Of a stretch of DNA of 46,359 bases, positions 1-5,938 are shown piece by piece. Numbering within the stretch: the stretch's first letter is position 1; each line of letters begins with the position of its first letter. This DNA is from Akkermansia sp. (GTDB lineage Bacteria > Verrucomicrobiota > Verrucomicrobiia > Verrucomicrobiales > Akkermansiaceae): positions 1 through 46,359 of the forward strand of contig JAFYUJ010000054.1 of assembly GCA_017558555.1 (NCBI GenBank). Reading direction: 5' to 3'. The position numbers and the translations under genes were made by a program. The notes under the pieces were generated by a model. It had not been told where the DNA came from, searched no databases, and was given only the letters and a program-made list of their open reading frames with translations.

Positions 1-17
1 CCAGAAAGGAGACTACC

Positions 18-590
18 ATGAATAACGATTCATACGCTCGTGATGAGCAAAAACGAAAAGAGCAATACATGACCGCTTACGAATCTGAGGCGGCTAAGAA
101 CTGGATTGCTTCGCTGCCACCCGAAACTCGGGAAAAGGCAGAATCTTTGGGGCTGCTGACTCCACAAACCGAGTGGGGTATCAACGGCCATAGTATCGAC
201 CAGCTGTTGCCTTGCTATGAACCCCGCCGGGAGGACGTTTACGATGACGGTCTGATTGCGCGTCCGTTGCAGAAGCTCAAAACTTATGCGGATCTGGTGA
301 GTTCTGATGGCTGGGCAGCTGCTTTCGATAAGCTGGATGCTGATGAGGAGTCGGTGTTGTCTGCGTTTCTGCAGCAGGATGGTAATCCTCGCTTACGCTG
401 GGCTTGCATTTGTTACCTGCTCGGTCAGGGAACTTGCGAAAGCCTGGCGCAGAAGCTTGGCATGACCAAACAGGCTTTTCATCACCATGTGCGCAAGATG
501 GAGAAACAGCTCGGTCTTCCTCCGATGGCGAATCAACGCAGCGAGAAAGTCCGTGACCTCTACCGCAAGAACAACAAACGCCGTAGCTGA
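18..590 (+). CDS. Phage helix-turn-helix regulatory protein
   Basis: This is a soluble 190-residue protein with no signal peptide or membrane segment. Its C-terminal third (about residues 130-165) has a clear helix-turn-helix pattern, ESLAQKLGMTKQAFHHHVRK, like sigma-70 region 4 or other winged or tetra-helical DNA readers, and is followed by a basic tail. The start is supported by an AAAGGAG ribosome binding site at 6-12, so Shine-Dalgarno initiation operates in this genome. It lies just upstream of a second DNA-binding protein. I infer a transcription regulator, possibly for the phage late genes, but the sequence does not show the target. No exact family is recognised. Confidence 0.6.
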   Translation: MNNDSYARDEQKRKEQYMTAYESEAAKNWIASLPPETREKAESLGLLTPQTEWGINGHSIDQLLPCYEPRREDVYDDGLIARPLQKLKTYADLVSSDGWAAAFDKLDADEESVLSAFLQQDGNPRLRWACICYLLGQGTCESLAQKLGMTKQAFHHHVRKMEKQLGLPPMANQRSEKVRDLYRKNNKRRS

Positions 591-594
591 TGCG

Positions 595-601
595 TTTTGA
601 C
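595..601 (+). promoter_or_regulatory. TTTTGAC element, copy 1
   Basis: TTTTGACA occurs here 15 bases before the ATG at 617. The upstream gene ends at 590, so the element fills the junction. It decides the start of the next gene, because every other copy lies 12-16 bases before a start codon. Confidence 0.55.
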
Positions 602-616
602 ACACTCCCTACAGGT

Positions 617-1477
617 ATGAAAAACAAAAATACAGTTACGGTTCTGGAATCGGTGTCGAACGATTGTGCTTGTCATGTTAACAGTACAAGCAAACCGGAA
701 GAATTGGCTGAAAAAGTCACGAATTCTGAAAGTGGTTGTCATGTTAACATGACAAGCAAATGTTATTCGCTCGTGGTCCCCTCCGGCGTTGATGGTATTC
801 AAATGACTGGTAATGGGCTTATTGTGCAAAAAGAGTCCGTAACAGCAGATGAGTTCAATACCGTTTTCAGAACCGTACTTTCGATTCACAAATCGAGTTG
901 CTGGTTGCTGGGCGATATTCTACTTCTCGGCGACCGTCAATGGGGGAATCAGTATACGGCTGGCAAATATGAGGAGGCCATCATGGCAACCGGGCTCTCC
1001 CGTGGTACGATTCGCAACATTGTGCTTACATGCAAGAAGTTCCCTGTTGAACAGCGACATCCAGACCTCTCGTTTACGCACCATTTGGAGGTAGCAACGA
1101 CTGATGCAGACCCGAATCAGCGCGTAGAAGTGCTCCAGCAAGCCGCCAAGGACAAACTGACCTGTACAGCCCTGCGTAAGCAGCTCAAACAGACTCGATT
1201 TGTTGAGGATGATGAGCCAGAGGACAACTCCCGACCGCCCCAGGGTGAAGAACCTGACCGTCTCGGTCTGCTTGACCTGCCAGAACGAGTGTCCCCGGAT
1301 GCTCCACCGATGTGGGATGCCATGAAGTTCAAGCAATGGGTGAATAAGCAGGAGCCGGAGGAATACACCGCTGAACAATGCGCCCAGGCTATCAAGCTGA
1401 CCGAGGATATCGCCGATTTCTATCAGCAGGTGCAGGCTCGCCTCGAAGAACTCGAAAACAGCGAAAATACCGTGTAA
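617..1477 (+). CDS. Phage DNA-binding protein, ParB/KorB-like helix-turn-helix
   Basis: The product is a soluble 286-residue protein. The central part (about residues 115-200) contains a helix-turn-helix around MATGLSRGTIRNI, followed by an LSFTHHLEVA segment and a charged helical stretch. This arrangement is seen in ParB/KorB-like and phage DNA-binding proteins. The C-terminus is acidic and then helical. An earlier ATG at 590 overlaps the previous stop (TGATG), but I prefer ATG 617 because a TTTTGAC element precedes it at the usual distance. Two long palindromes lie inside the 5' coding part, so the protein may bind its own gene. A role in replication or regulation is inferred. Confidence 0.55.
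   Translation: MKNKNTVTVLESVSNDCACHVNSTSKPEELAEKVTNSESGCHVNMTSKCYSLVVPSGVDGIQMTGNGLIVQKESVTADEFNTVFRTVLSIHKSSCWLLGDILLLGDRQWGNQYTAGKYEEAIMATGLSRGTIRNIVLTCKKFPVEQRHPDLSFTHHLEVATTDADPNQRVEVLQQAAKDKLTCTALRKQLKQTRFVEDDEPEDNSRPPQGEEPDRLGLLDLPERVSPDAPPMWDAMKFKQWVNKQEPEEYTAEQCAQAIKLTEDIADFYQQVQARLEELENSENTV
667..755 (+). promoter_or_regulatory. Pair of long palindromes (candidate operator)
   Basis: There is a perfect 20-bp palindrome, TTGTCATGTTAACATGACAA, at 736-755. A related 26-bp near-perfect palindrome lies at 667-692, with the same TTGTCATGTTAAC left half and two mismatched positions in the right half. The centres are 66 bp apart. Both fall inside the 617-1477 coding region in the same frame, giving a repeated Cys-His-Val-Asn-x-Thr-Ser-Lys peptide. 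Dyads this long are typical of protein binding sites. The gene they sit in encodes a DNA-binding protein. Confidence 0.6.
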
Positions 1478-1662
1478 AAGCATGTTCCGACACCAGAAAA
1501 ACAGTAGGAATGGCTCCCGCAAAGGACGAATTCAGCGACAATTTCGACTGACAATACACCATGACGGGAGGAGTCGAAGCGTAAGGAATCTATTTACTGT
1601 CAATAGATTAAAACAGGCCGCCTTTAAGGCAAGTGAAGAAAGCGCACAAACCATTTTTTTCT

Positions 1663-1882
1663 CATTCCCACTTTTTTCTGCTGTTGACCCCTGGAATTTC
1701 ATCCCATCCGGCATGCTAGTTAAGCCTTTGAAAGTCATAAAGCAAAGATATCTGAAATGGCGGCGTTTTCTGCCCCTCTGAAACGACCTGAAATGTGGGA
1801 ATGAAGCCTGTCTCATTCCCACTTTCATTCCCACTTTTTGGCACAATATGCGCAAGTTCATTCCCACTTTCGTTCCCACATC
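1663..1882 (+). repeat. Iteron array in the 1478-2103 non-coding stretch
   Basis: Copies of the 12-mer CATTCCCACTTT lie at 1663-1674, 1814-1825, 1826-1837 and 1859-1870. A variant, CGTTCCCACATC, follows at 1871-1882, and an inverted variant lies at about 1793-1804. Two pairs are exact tandems and start 45 bp apart. No convincing gene was found in 1478-2103. Iterons beside a DNA-binding protein gene are typical of a replication origin or a multi-site operator, and either is possible here. Confidence 0.6.
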
Positions 1883-2045
1883 TGTTTCCCGCTTTTTAAG
1901 TCACGTTCCGGTCATGATGCTGGGCGTGGCGTTCTTTATCACCACGCTTTCAGCCGTGCCGGAGAACTCTTTGCCACCAACATGCGAGTAGTTGTAAACT
2001 ATTGTAAATCAATGTCGTGATGCCGAGGAAAAACATAAAAAGAGC

Positions 2046-2073
2046 GTGACATTGTCTCCGTTTCTGCTAGAGT
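2046..2073 (+). promoter_or_regulatory. Weak promoter before 2104
   Basis: GTGACA and TAGAGT are separated by 16 bp. The surrounding sequence (an A-rich tract, then CTGCTA, then GATAAA) resembles the TTGCAT...TATACT promoters found later in this prophage, so this may be a diverged member of that set. Confidence 0.4.
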
Positions 2074-2103
2074 ATAGAAAGCGATAAACCGCTAACTATA
2101 AAT

Positions 2104-2439
2104 ATGCAAGACTTAATTAAAACAGCATGGCCGGGAGCCTTGGTAGATGCAGAAACCCTGCAATACGAACTGTGGGGCGAGTGCAAACAGCCCCAGGAGT
2201 GTCAGGTGGTCGTTCACGAGCCTGATTCGTTCAACCGTGGCGGTATCACCGTCACATTCGGAAGCCAGAAAACCCACAACGGAGCCAACATGGCTATTGT
2301 GGTAGCCTTGCCGGACGGCATTCGCCGACTGGAATGGTACAAGGTCACGGAGGACTTCGATGTGCAGCCCATTTCCACCATTATCCACTACCTGCCGGAG
2401 AACATGAAAGAGGAGTGGCTTTCCAATTTCCCAGAATAA
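2104..2439 (+). CDS. Small phage accessory protein
   Basis: This 111-residue soluble protein belongs to no family I can name. Its middle part (about residues 45-90) carries a DG-x-R-R/K-L-E-W motif that recurs in the next gene, so the two share a small domain and probably arose by duplication. The gene is 13 bases from its neighbour and follows the iteron region and a weak promoter. It may be an early accessory gene. Function is unknown. Confidence 0.5.
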   Translation: MQDLIKTAWPGALVDAETLQYELWGECKQPQECQVVVHEPDSFNRGGITVTFGSQKTHNGANMAIVVALPDGIRRLEWYKVTEDFDVQPISTIIHYLPENMKEEWLSNFPE

Positions 2440-2452
2440 CACCAATACAACC

Positions 2453-3109
2453 ATGAGTAACAAGTACACACCGGAACAAGAAGCACAAGCCCAGAAAATC
2501 GCCCTCCAGATAGCGGAGGAACTGGCCGGGGGCTTGCAGAACATCATCGTCTGCACCGGCTGCAAGAATTTCCTAGCCCTGACAGCGGAGTCTGAGAAGA
2601 AGTACATCGGAGGTCTGGTATTCCGATACCCCCGCCGCTTCGCCAGCAACCATTCCAACGAGGTTCGCATTTTCGCCATGGAGGATGGAACCCGCAAGCT
2701 GGAATGGGGCTATGTATCCAAGAAAGGATATCTTCCCCTCGAAACGGAAGAGGGAGTAGCCCCGGAAAAGTTGGAGGAAGTATGGTGGGAACACACCGCC
2801 TGTACCGTACGCCCGCCGTGGTTTGTGGAAGCATGCCGGATTAAGCTCAAGCTGGGGCGTACCGTTGTCACCCCTGGGGCAAACGAGGCATTTACGCACG
2901 AGGAAATCGCCAAGTGCATGAAGCGCCACTCCTACGGAGACTGGGGCGACTGCTGCGATGAAGACAAGAAGACTAACGACTCTGCACTTAACCCGAAGAA
3001 TCCCTGCCGGGTGATAAGCGTCTACAAGTTCGAAGATGGACGAGTCCTCTGGGTCATTACGGAATGGGATAGAAGCGCAACAACTGCTCTATTGCCGGAC
3101 GAATACTAA
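2453..3109 (+). CDS. Phage/plasmid-type protein with C-terminal DUF3768-like segment
   Basis: The product is a 218-residue soluble protein. The N-terminal half (about residues 40-95) has the same DG-x-R-K-L-E-W motif as the preceding protein. The C-terminal half (about 145-218) has a GDWGDCCDEDKKTND segment and ends with VITEWDRSATTALLPDEY. That pattern is well known from small plasmid- and phage-borne proteins of unknown function (DUF3768-like or 'plasmid-related protein'). A factor-independent terminator follows 14 bases after the stop, so this gene ends the transcript. Confidence 0.5.
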   Translation: MSNKYTPEQEAQAQKIALQIAEELAGGLQNIIVCTGCKNFLALTAESEKKYIGGLVFRYPRRFASNHSNEVRIFAMEDGTRKLEWGYVSKKGYLPLETEEGVAPEKLEEVWWEHTACTVRPPWFVEACRIKLKLGRTVVTPGANEAFTHEEIAKCMKRHSYGDWGDCCDEDKKTNDSALNPKNPCRVISVYKFEDGRVLWVITEWDRSATTALLPDEY

Positions 3110-3143
3110 TCAACCTCAACCCCGCCCCTGAATAGGGGCTTTT
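3108..3143 (+). repeat. Direct repeat, left copy, flanking amidase cassette
   Basis: This 36-base segment matches 4892-4927 at 33 of 36 positions. It includes the GCCCCT...AGGGGC hairpin. The two copies bracket the whole 3144-4891 accessory cassette, as expected if the cassette was inserted by recombination at, or with duplication of, the terminator region. Confidence 0.65.
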
Positions 3144-3149
3144 TCTTTT
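3124..3149 (+). terminator. Factor-independent terminator after 3109
   Basis: A perfect 6-bp GC-rich stem (GCCCCT/AGGGGC) with a GAAT loop is followed by TTTTTCTTTT. Confidence 0.75.
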
Positions 3150-3154
3150 CCCGA

Positions 3155-3161
3155 TTTTGAC
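3155..3161 (+). promoter_or_regulatory. TTTTGAC element, copy 2
   Basis: TTTTGACGCGCCCCC directly follows the terminator and lies 12 bases before a GTG at 3174 that opens a 16-codon frame. It closely resembles copy 3, which stands before the 5588 gene. Confidence 0.5.
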
Positions 3162-3173
3162 GCGCCCCCTATA

Positions 3174-3224
3174 GTGTCCGCAAGCTGCTACGGTTGCAGC
3201 GGAGGACAAAATCAAAAAAAATAG
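3174..3224 (+). CDS. Possible 16-residue Cys-containing leader peptide or gene remnant
   Basis: A GTG-initiated frame encodes 16 residues beginning with Ser-Ala-Ser-Cys-Tyr-Gly-Cys and ends with TAG just before the amidase gene. It is proposed only because a TTTTGAC element precedes the GTG at the usual distance. It may be a true minigene, a leader, or the stump of a gene displaced by the amidase cassette. Confidence 0.25.
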   Translation: MSASCYGCSGGQNQKK

Positions 3225-3238
3225 AAAGACCAAAAATT

Positions 3239-4261
3239 ATGTCTACTGCATATTTGGAAGAGGGATTTTACCCTCTTAGTATAGAATCTGATTCAAACGT
3301 AGTAATTGAAGCAGGTCCGAATCCGGTACGTAACATGGTGGGCACAGCTAATGATAACGATGAAACAGAAATCATCAGAGGCTGGCTTAAAGTTAATGTG
3401 CCTTCTGAAAGGACTTGTCGTATTACTGCGTTGGTCGACGACAATGGGAGTTTCACGATTAACGGGGCAACTACCGAAATTTCGCCTGGTGCCCATGGTT
3501 CTCGCCGCTATACTCCCGAGGTGGAAGTAACCTTGAAACCGGGTTATTATTTTGTTGAATGTCGAGTAGAAGATTTGCCGCCTCTAAATCAATCCTATTC
3601 TAATGTGAAGCATTATCAGGCTTTCATTAAATGGAATGATGATAACGGTAGTGAGGTTACTCAAGCTGTGACTCAGCTGTATGACATCTCAGAATACGCC
3701 GAAGAAGTTAATCTCATGAAGAAAGCAGATGCTCAGCGACTGATGGCTTGTTATAATGTATACAATTACATCAATATGCCGAACCATTCGCAGGTGTGGA
3801 ATGCAATTGGTGGAACGGCTAAAGATGAGCTGGGCCCCAATTCATACTCTTGCGCAGCTCGTGTAAGCCAGGCTTTGTGTGATTATGGTGTATCTCTACC
3901 CTCAGAGCCTAACCTGAATGAAGGTGGTGGATTCTTACACTATAAGAATGCTAATAAGCAAGTGGTATATGTACGTGCTATTAGTATCCACAACTTCATG
4001 ACGGATCGTTTAGGACCGCCCAGCTTTACGAGTAAAGCTGCTTTTGATGCTATGCTAACCGAACTCACAAACAACGGTTACGACCTTTCCATCGATGATA
4101 ATAAACCCATTATTGTATGGAGTGAGTTTGTTGGTACTGGTCATGTCGGCATGGGCTATAATCGAGAGGGGAGTGCGTCTCAGGGGACATTCGGTGATGC
4201 CCAGAGCATCTGGGTACTCTATCGTCCTGATCTTGCAGAACCCTCCAGTAGTTCGCTCTAA
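3239..4261 (+). CDS. Tae4-like peptidoglycan amidase with N-terminal beta-rich domain
   Basis: The protein has 340 residues and no signal peptide. The N-terminal part (about 1-140) is beta-rich and glycine/aspartate-rich, possibly a binding or delivery domain. The C-terminal part (about 165-330) resembles the Tae4 family of type VI secretion amidases, which cut the D-Glu-mDAP bond of peptidoglycan. It has NHSQVWNAIGG, then SCAARVSQAL with the candidate catalytic Cys205, and TGHVGMGY with the candidate His302. I chose ATG 3239; upstream alternatives in the frame use TTG. The gene is richer in AT than the packaging genes, converges with a gene for a secreted protein, and lies between direct repeats. 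A phage lysis enzyme is the main alternative, but a separate M15 endolysin exists at 13198. Confidence 0.7.
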   Translation: MSTAYLEEGFYPLSIESDSNVVIEAGPNPVRNMVGTANDNDETEIIRGWLKVNVPSERTCRITALVDDNGSFTINGATTEISPGAHGSRRYTPEVEVTLKPGYYFVECRVEDLPPLNQSYSNVKHYQAFIKWNDDNGSEVTQAVTQLYDISEYAEEVNLMKKADAQRLMACYNVYNYINMPNHSQVWNAIGGTAKDELGPNSYSCAARVSQALCDYGVSLPSEPNLNEGGGFLHYKNANKQVVYVRAISIHNFMTDRLGPPSFTSKAAFDAMLTELTNNGYDLSIDDNKPIIVWSEFVGTGHVGMGYNREGSASQGTFGDAQSIWVLYRPDLAEPSSSSL

Positions 4262-4280
4262 TATTGTAAATTAAATTAAG

Positions 4281-4314
4281 ACAGGAGGATATGAGAATTA
4301 TCCTCCTGTTTTTA
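4281..4314. terminator. Bidirectional terminator between amidase and candidate immunity gene
   Basis: A perfect 10-bp stem (ACAGGAGGAT/ATCCTCCTGT) is followed by five T residues on the plus strand. On the other side an AT-rich tract gives a weaker U-rich tail for the minus-strand transcript. It separates two convergent genes. Confidence 0.8.
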
Positions 4315-4806
4315 TTCCTCTGATATTTTGTCCAACATTTGTTTCCAAATGCCATGTAAAGAATTAGGTGATTTTTTTAAAACATTACCATTCCAAACAT
4401 ATGTAAATTCCCCTAAAACGTACATTATAGATTCTGAACCGTTAATGTAAGTAGGCGGATTTGCCTCTGAGATGTTTACTAGCCAATACGGACTCGCTCC
4501 TGCTCCTATTCCGGGTTGTCCTTCTGTCAGGAGTTCCAGAAACACTATAACTCCCGGTTTGACTTTCTCTGTTGTGGACAACTCAACGACTCCGACTAAT
4601 AATTTTGTTGGTTCATCAGCGATACCCTCTCTCTTAAATTCAGGAAAATTGAGGGGAGTATCCAATTCTTTAATCAATATCACTGGCGCATTAGTTTGCT
4701 GCCATAAGCTGATAAATTGATTCATGTTTTCTTGTGCAAATACCGAAGATACGCAAGAAAAAACGATAAACAACAATAATGTAAATCCTTTCATACTCGA
4801 ATTCAT
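4312..4806 (-). CDS. Secreted protein, candidate immunity to the adjacent amidase
   Basis: The product has 164 residues. It starts with a typical signal peptide: Lys near the start, the core FTLLLFIVFSCVSS, and a cut likely after VFA, before QEN. The mature part is about 140 residues with no further membrane segment, so a periplasmic location is expected. It converges with the Tae4-like amidase gene and has its own strong promoter. Periplasmic immunity proteins of this size are the rule beside Tae4-type toxins, so immunity is the best inference, though I do not recognise a Tai4 signature. An inner start at 4794 would also keep the signal peptide. An unrelated envelope protein is the alternative. 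Confidence 0.6.
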   Translation of the reverse strand: MNSSMKGFTLLLFIVFSCVSSVFAQENMNQFISLWQQTNAPVILIKELDTPLNFPEFKREGIADEPTKLLVGVVELSTTEKVKPGVIVFLELLTEGQPGIGAGASPYWLVNISEANPPTYINGSESIMYVLGEFTYVWNGNVLKKSPNSLHGIWKQMLDKISEE

Positions 4807-4830
4807 AGAGCTGGTTCAAACTCCAATGAG

Positions 4831-4859
4831 ATTATAACATTTACAAACATCTGATGCAA
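4831..4859 (-). promoter_or_regulatory. Promoter of candidate immunity gene
   Basis: On the minus strand TTGCAT and TATAAT are separated by 17 bp. This is close to consensus and fits constitutive expression in the lysogen. Confidence 0.75.
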
Positions 4860-4891
4860 GTTGTTAGTAGCCTTTTTCTCATTTTTCATAA

Positions 4892-4927
4892 AATCAACCT
4901 CATCCCCGCCCCTGAACAGGGGCTTTA
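4892..4927 (+). repeat. Direct repeat, right copy, flanking amidase cassette
   Basis: It matches 3108-3143 at 33 of 36 positions, including the GCCCCT/AGGGGC hairpin. Here the T-run is shortened to TTTA and the small terminase ATG follows five bases later, so the hairpin now lies in the ribosome-binding region of that gene. Confidence 0.65.
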
Positions 4928-4932
4928 CTCGT

Positions 4933-5565
4933 ATGCCGAACATCGTCACACCATCACAAGCCGATACCGTTCTGGAAGTCAACCGCGCCAATGCCATCAA
5001 GCAAGCGGTCAGCAAGGTCAAAGCCAAGAAGCCACTCACAAAAGGGGAGGTGGAGCTTCTGCAGACCATCGCGTATAGCTCGGAACAAGGCGGTGACCCG
5101 AATATCACCGAGGTCGGCACGGTGGTAGATTTGGCGGCGGCGCTGGGGGTGTCGCGCCGGAGCATTGGCAACTGGCGTAAGATGCCGGATGCCCCGGAAC
5201 CTAAATCCAACGGCAAGCACGATGTGGTGGCATGGCGCAAGTTCCTGCATGACCACCATCTGGACGGCAGTTCTCCCGGCGATGAAGAGGGACTGAAAGT
5301 CCGCAAGCTGCTGGCCGAAGTCAATGAGCGGGAGTTCCGCTTGTCGGTTCGCAAAGGCGAATACATTCGCAAGGATATGGTGCGGGAGGCATGGCTGAGC
5401 CGCTGCGGGCGTGTGGTCAACCTGCTGCGAGCCAAGTTTGAAAAAGAAATGCCACCCCAGCTGGTTGGGATGGATGCACCGAGCATACAGGAAGCCCTAT
5501 CGGCTGCGATAGATGCCGTTCTGCAGGAGCTGCACGAGGGAAAAGGCGACAGTCTGACTCCCTGA
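4933..5565 (+). CDS. Terminase small subunit (Nu1-like)
   Basis: This 210-residue protein is predicted to recognise phage DNA and start packaging with the large subunit. A helix-turn-helix lies at about residues 55-90 (AALGVSRRSIGNWRKM, then VVAWRKFL), as in Nu1-type small terminases. A charged helical region follows (KLLAEVNEREFRLSVRKGEYI), as is usual for this family. ATG 4933 is preferred to the upstream ATG at 4861, because the earlier part would run through the cassette-flanking repeat and its hairpin. The large terminase lies one gene downstream, which supports the call. Confidence 0.75.
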   Translation: MPNIVTPSQADTVLEVNRANAIKQAVSKVKAKKPLTKGEVELLQTIAYSSEQGGDPNITEVGTVVDLAAALGVSRRSIGNWRKMPDAPEPKSNGKHDVVAWRKFLHDHHLDGSSPGDEEGLKVRKLLAEVNEREFRLSVRKGEYIRKDMVREAWLSRCGRVVNLLRAKFEKEMPPQLVGMDAPSIQEALSAAIDAVLQELHEGKGDSLTP

Positions 5566-5572
5566 TTTTGAC
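5566..5572 (+). promoter_or_regulatory. TTTTGAC element, copy 3
   Basis: TTTTGACGC lies directly after the small terminase stop and 15 bases before GTG 5588. A CCCC-AA-GGGG mini-hairpin lies between element and start. Confidence 0.5.
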
Positions 5573-5587
5573 GCAGCCCCAAGGGGT

Positions 5588-5938
5588 GTGTCACTCAAAC
5601 GTAACAGCTCTGAACTTGAAAACCGATTTGCCACCCTGTGGGATGCCATAGGTGGCCCGGAGCTGGTGCGTGAGTACCGATTTGACAAAAGCCGCCGCTG
5701 GCGGGCTGATTTTGCGTGGGAAGAAGCGCGTTTGCTGATTGAAATTGAGGGTGGTGTATGGAATCGGGGGCGTCATCTGACACCCCGAGGCTTCATGAAC
5801 GATGCCGAAAAGTATCTGGCAGCCACCTTGCAGGGCTGGGCGGTTATTCGTCTGGTAGACGCCATGCTTACCCCGGACACCATCAAACAAATCCTTGATT
5901 ATGCCCGAAACCGAATATCTGGAAGACCTGTGGCGTGA
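5588..5938 (+). CDS. DUF559-like PD-(D/E)XK nuclease
   Basis: This is a 116-residue protein with a GTG start. It has the compact VSR/DUF559-like nuclease pattern: WRADFAW supplies Asp41 and LLIEIEGG supplies Glu52 and Glu54, followed by the conserved W-x-R-G-R-H and F-x-x-D-A-x-K-Y stretches. Such proteins may nick DNA or act at junctions during packaging. It sits between the two terminase subunits and its end overlaps the start of the large subunit by 38 bases, so it is probably co-translated with the packaging genes. Its exact substrate is unknown. Confidence 0.65.
   Translation: MSLKRNSSELENRFATLWDAIGGPELVREYRFDKSRRWRADFAWEEARLLIEIEGGVWNRGRHLTPRGFMNDAEKYLAATLQGWAVIRLVDAMLTPDTIKQILDYARNRISGRPVA

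Noticed and set aside
1914..1991. Plus-strand frame of 25 codons with a hydrophobic start, in the iteron region
   Set aside because: No ribosome binding site, no promoter at a suitable distance and no toxin-like helix; it could be a remnant, so it was not annotated.
4472..4720. Plus-strand 82-codon frame opposite the candidate immunity gene
   Set aside because: The minus-strand frame has a signal peptide, a promoter and a terminator; the plus frame has none of these.
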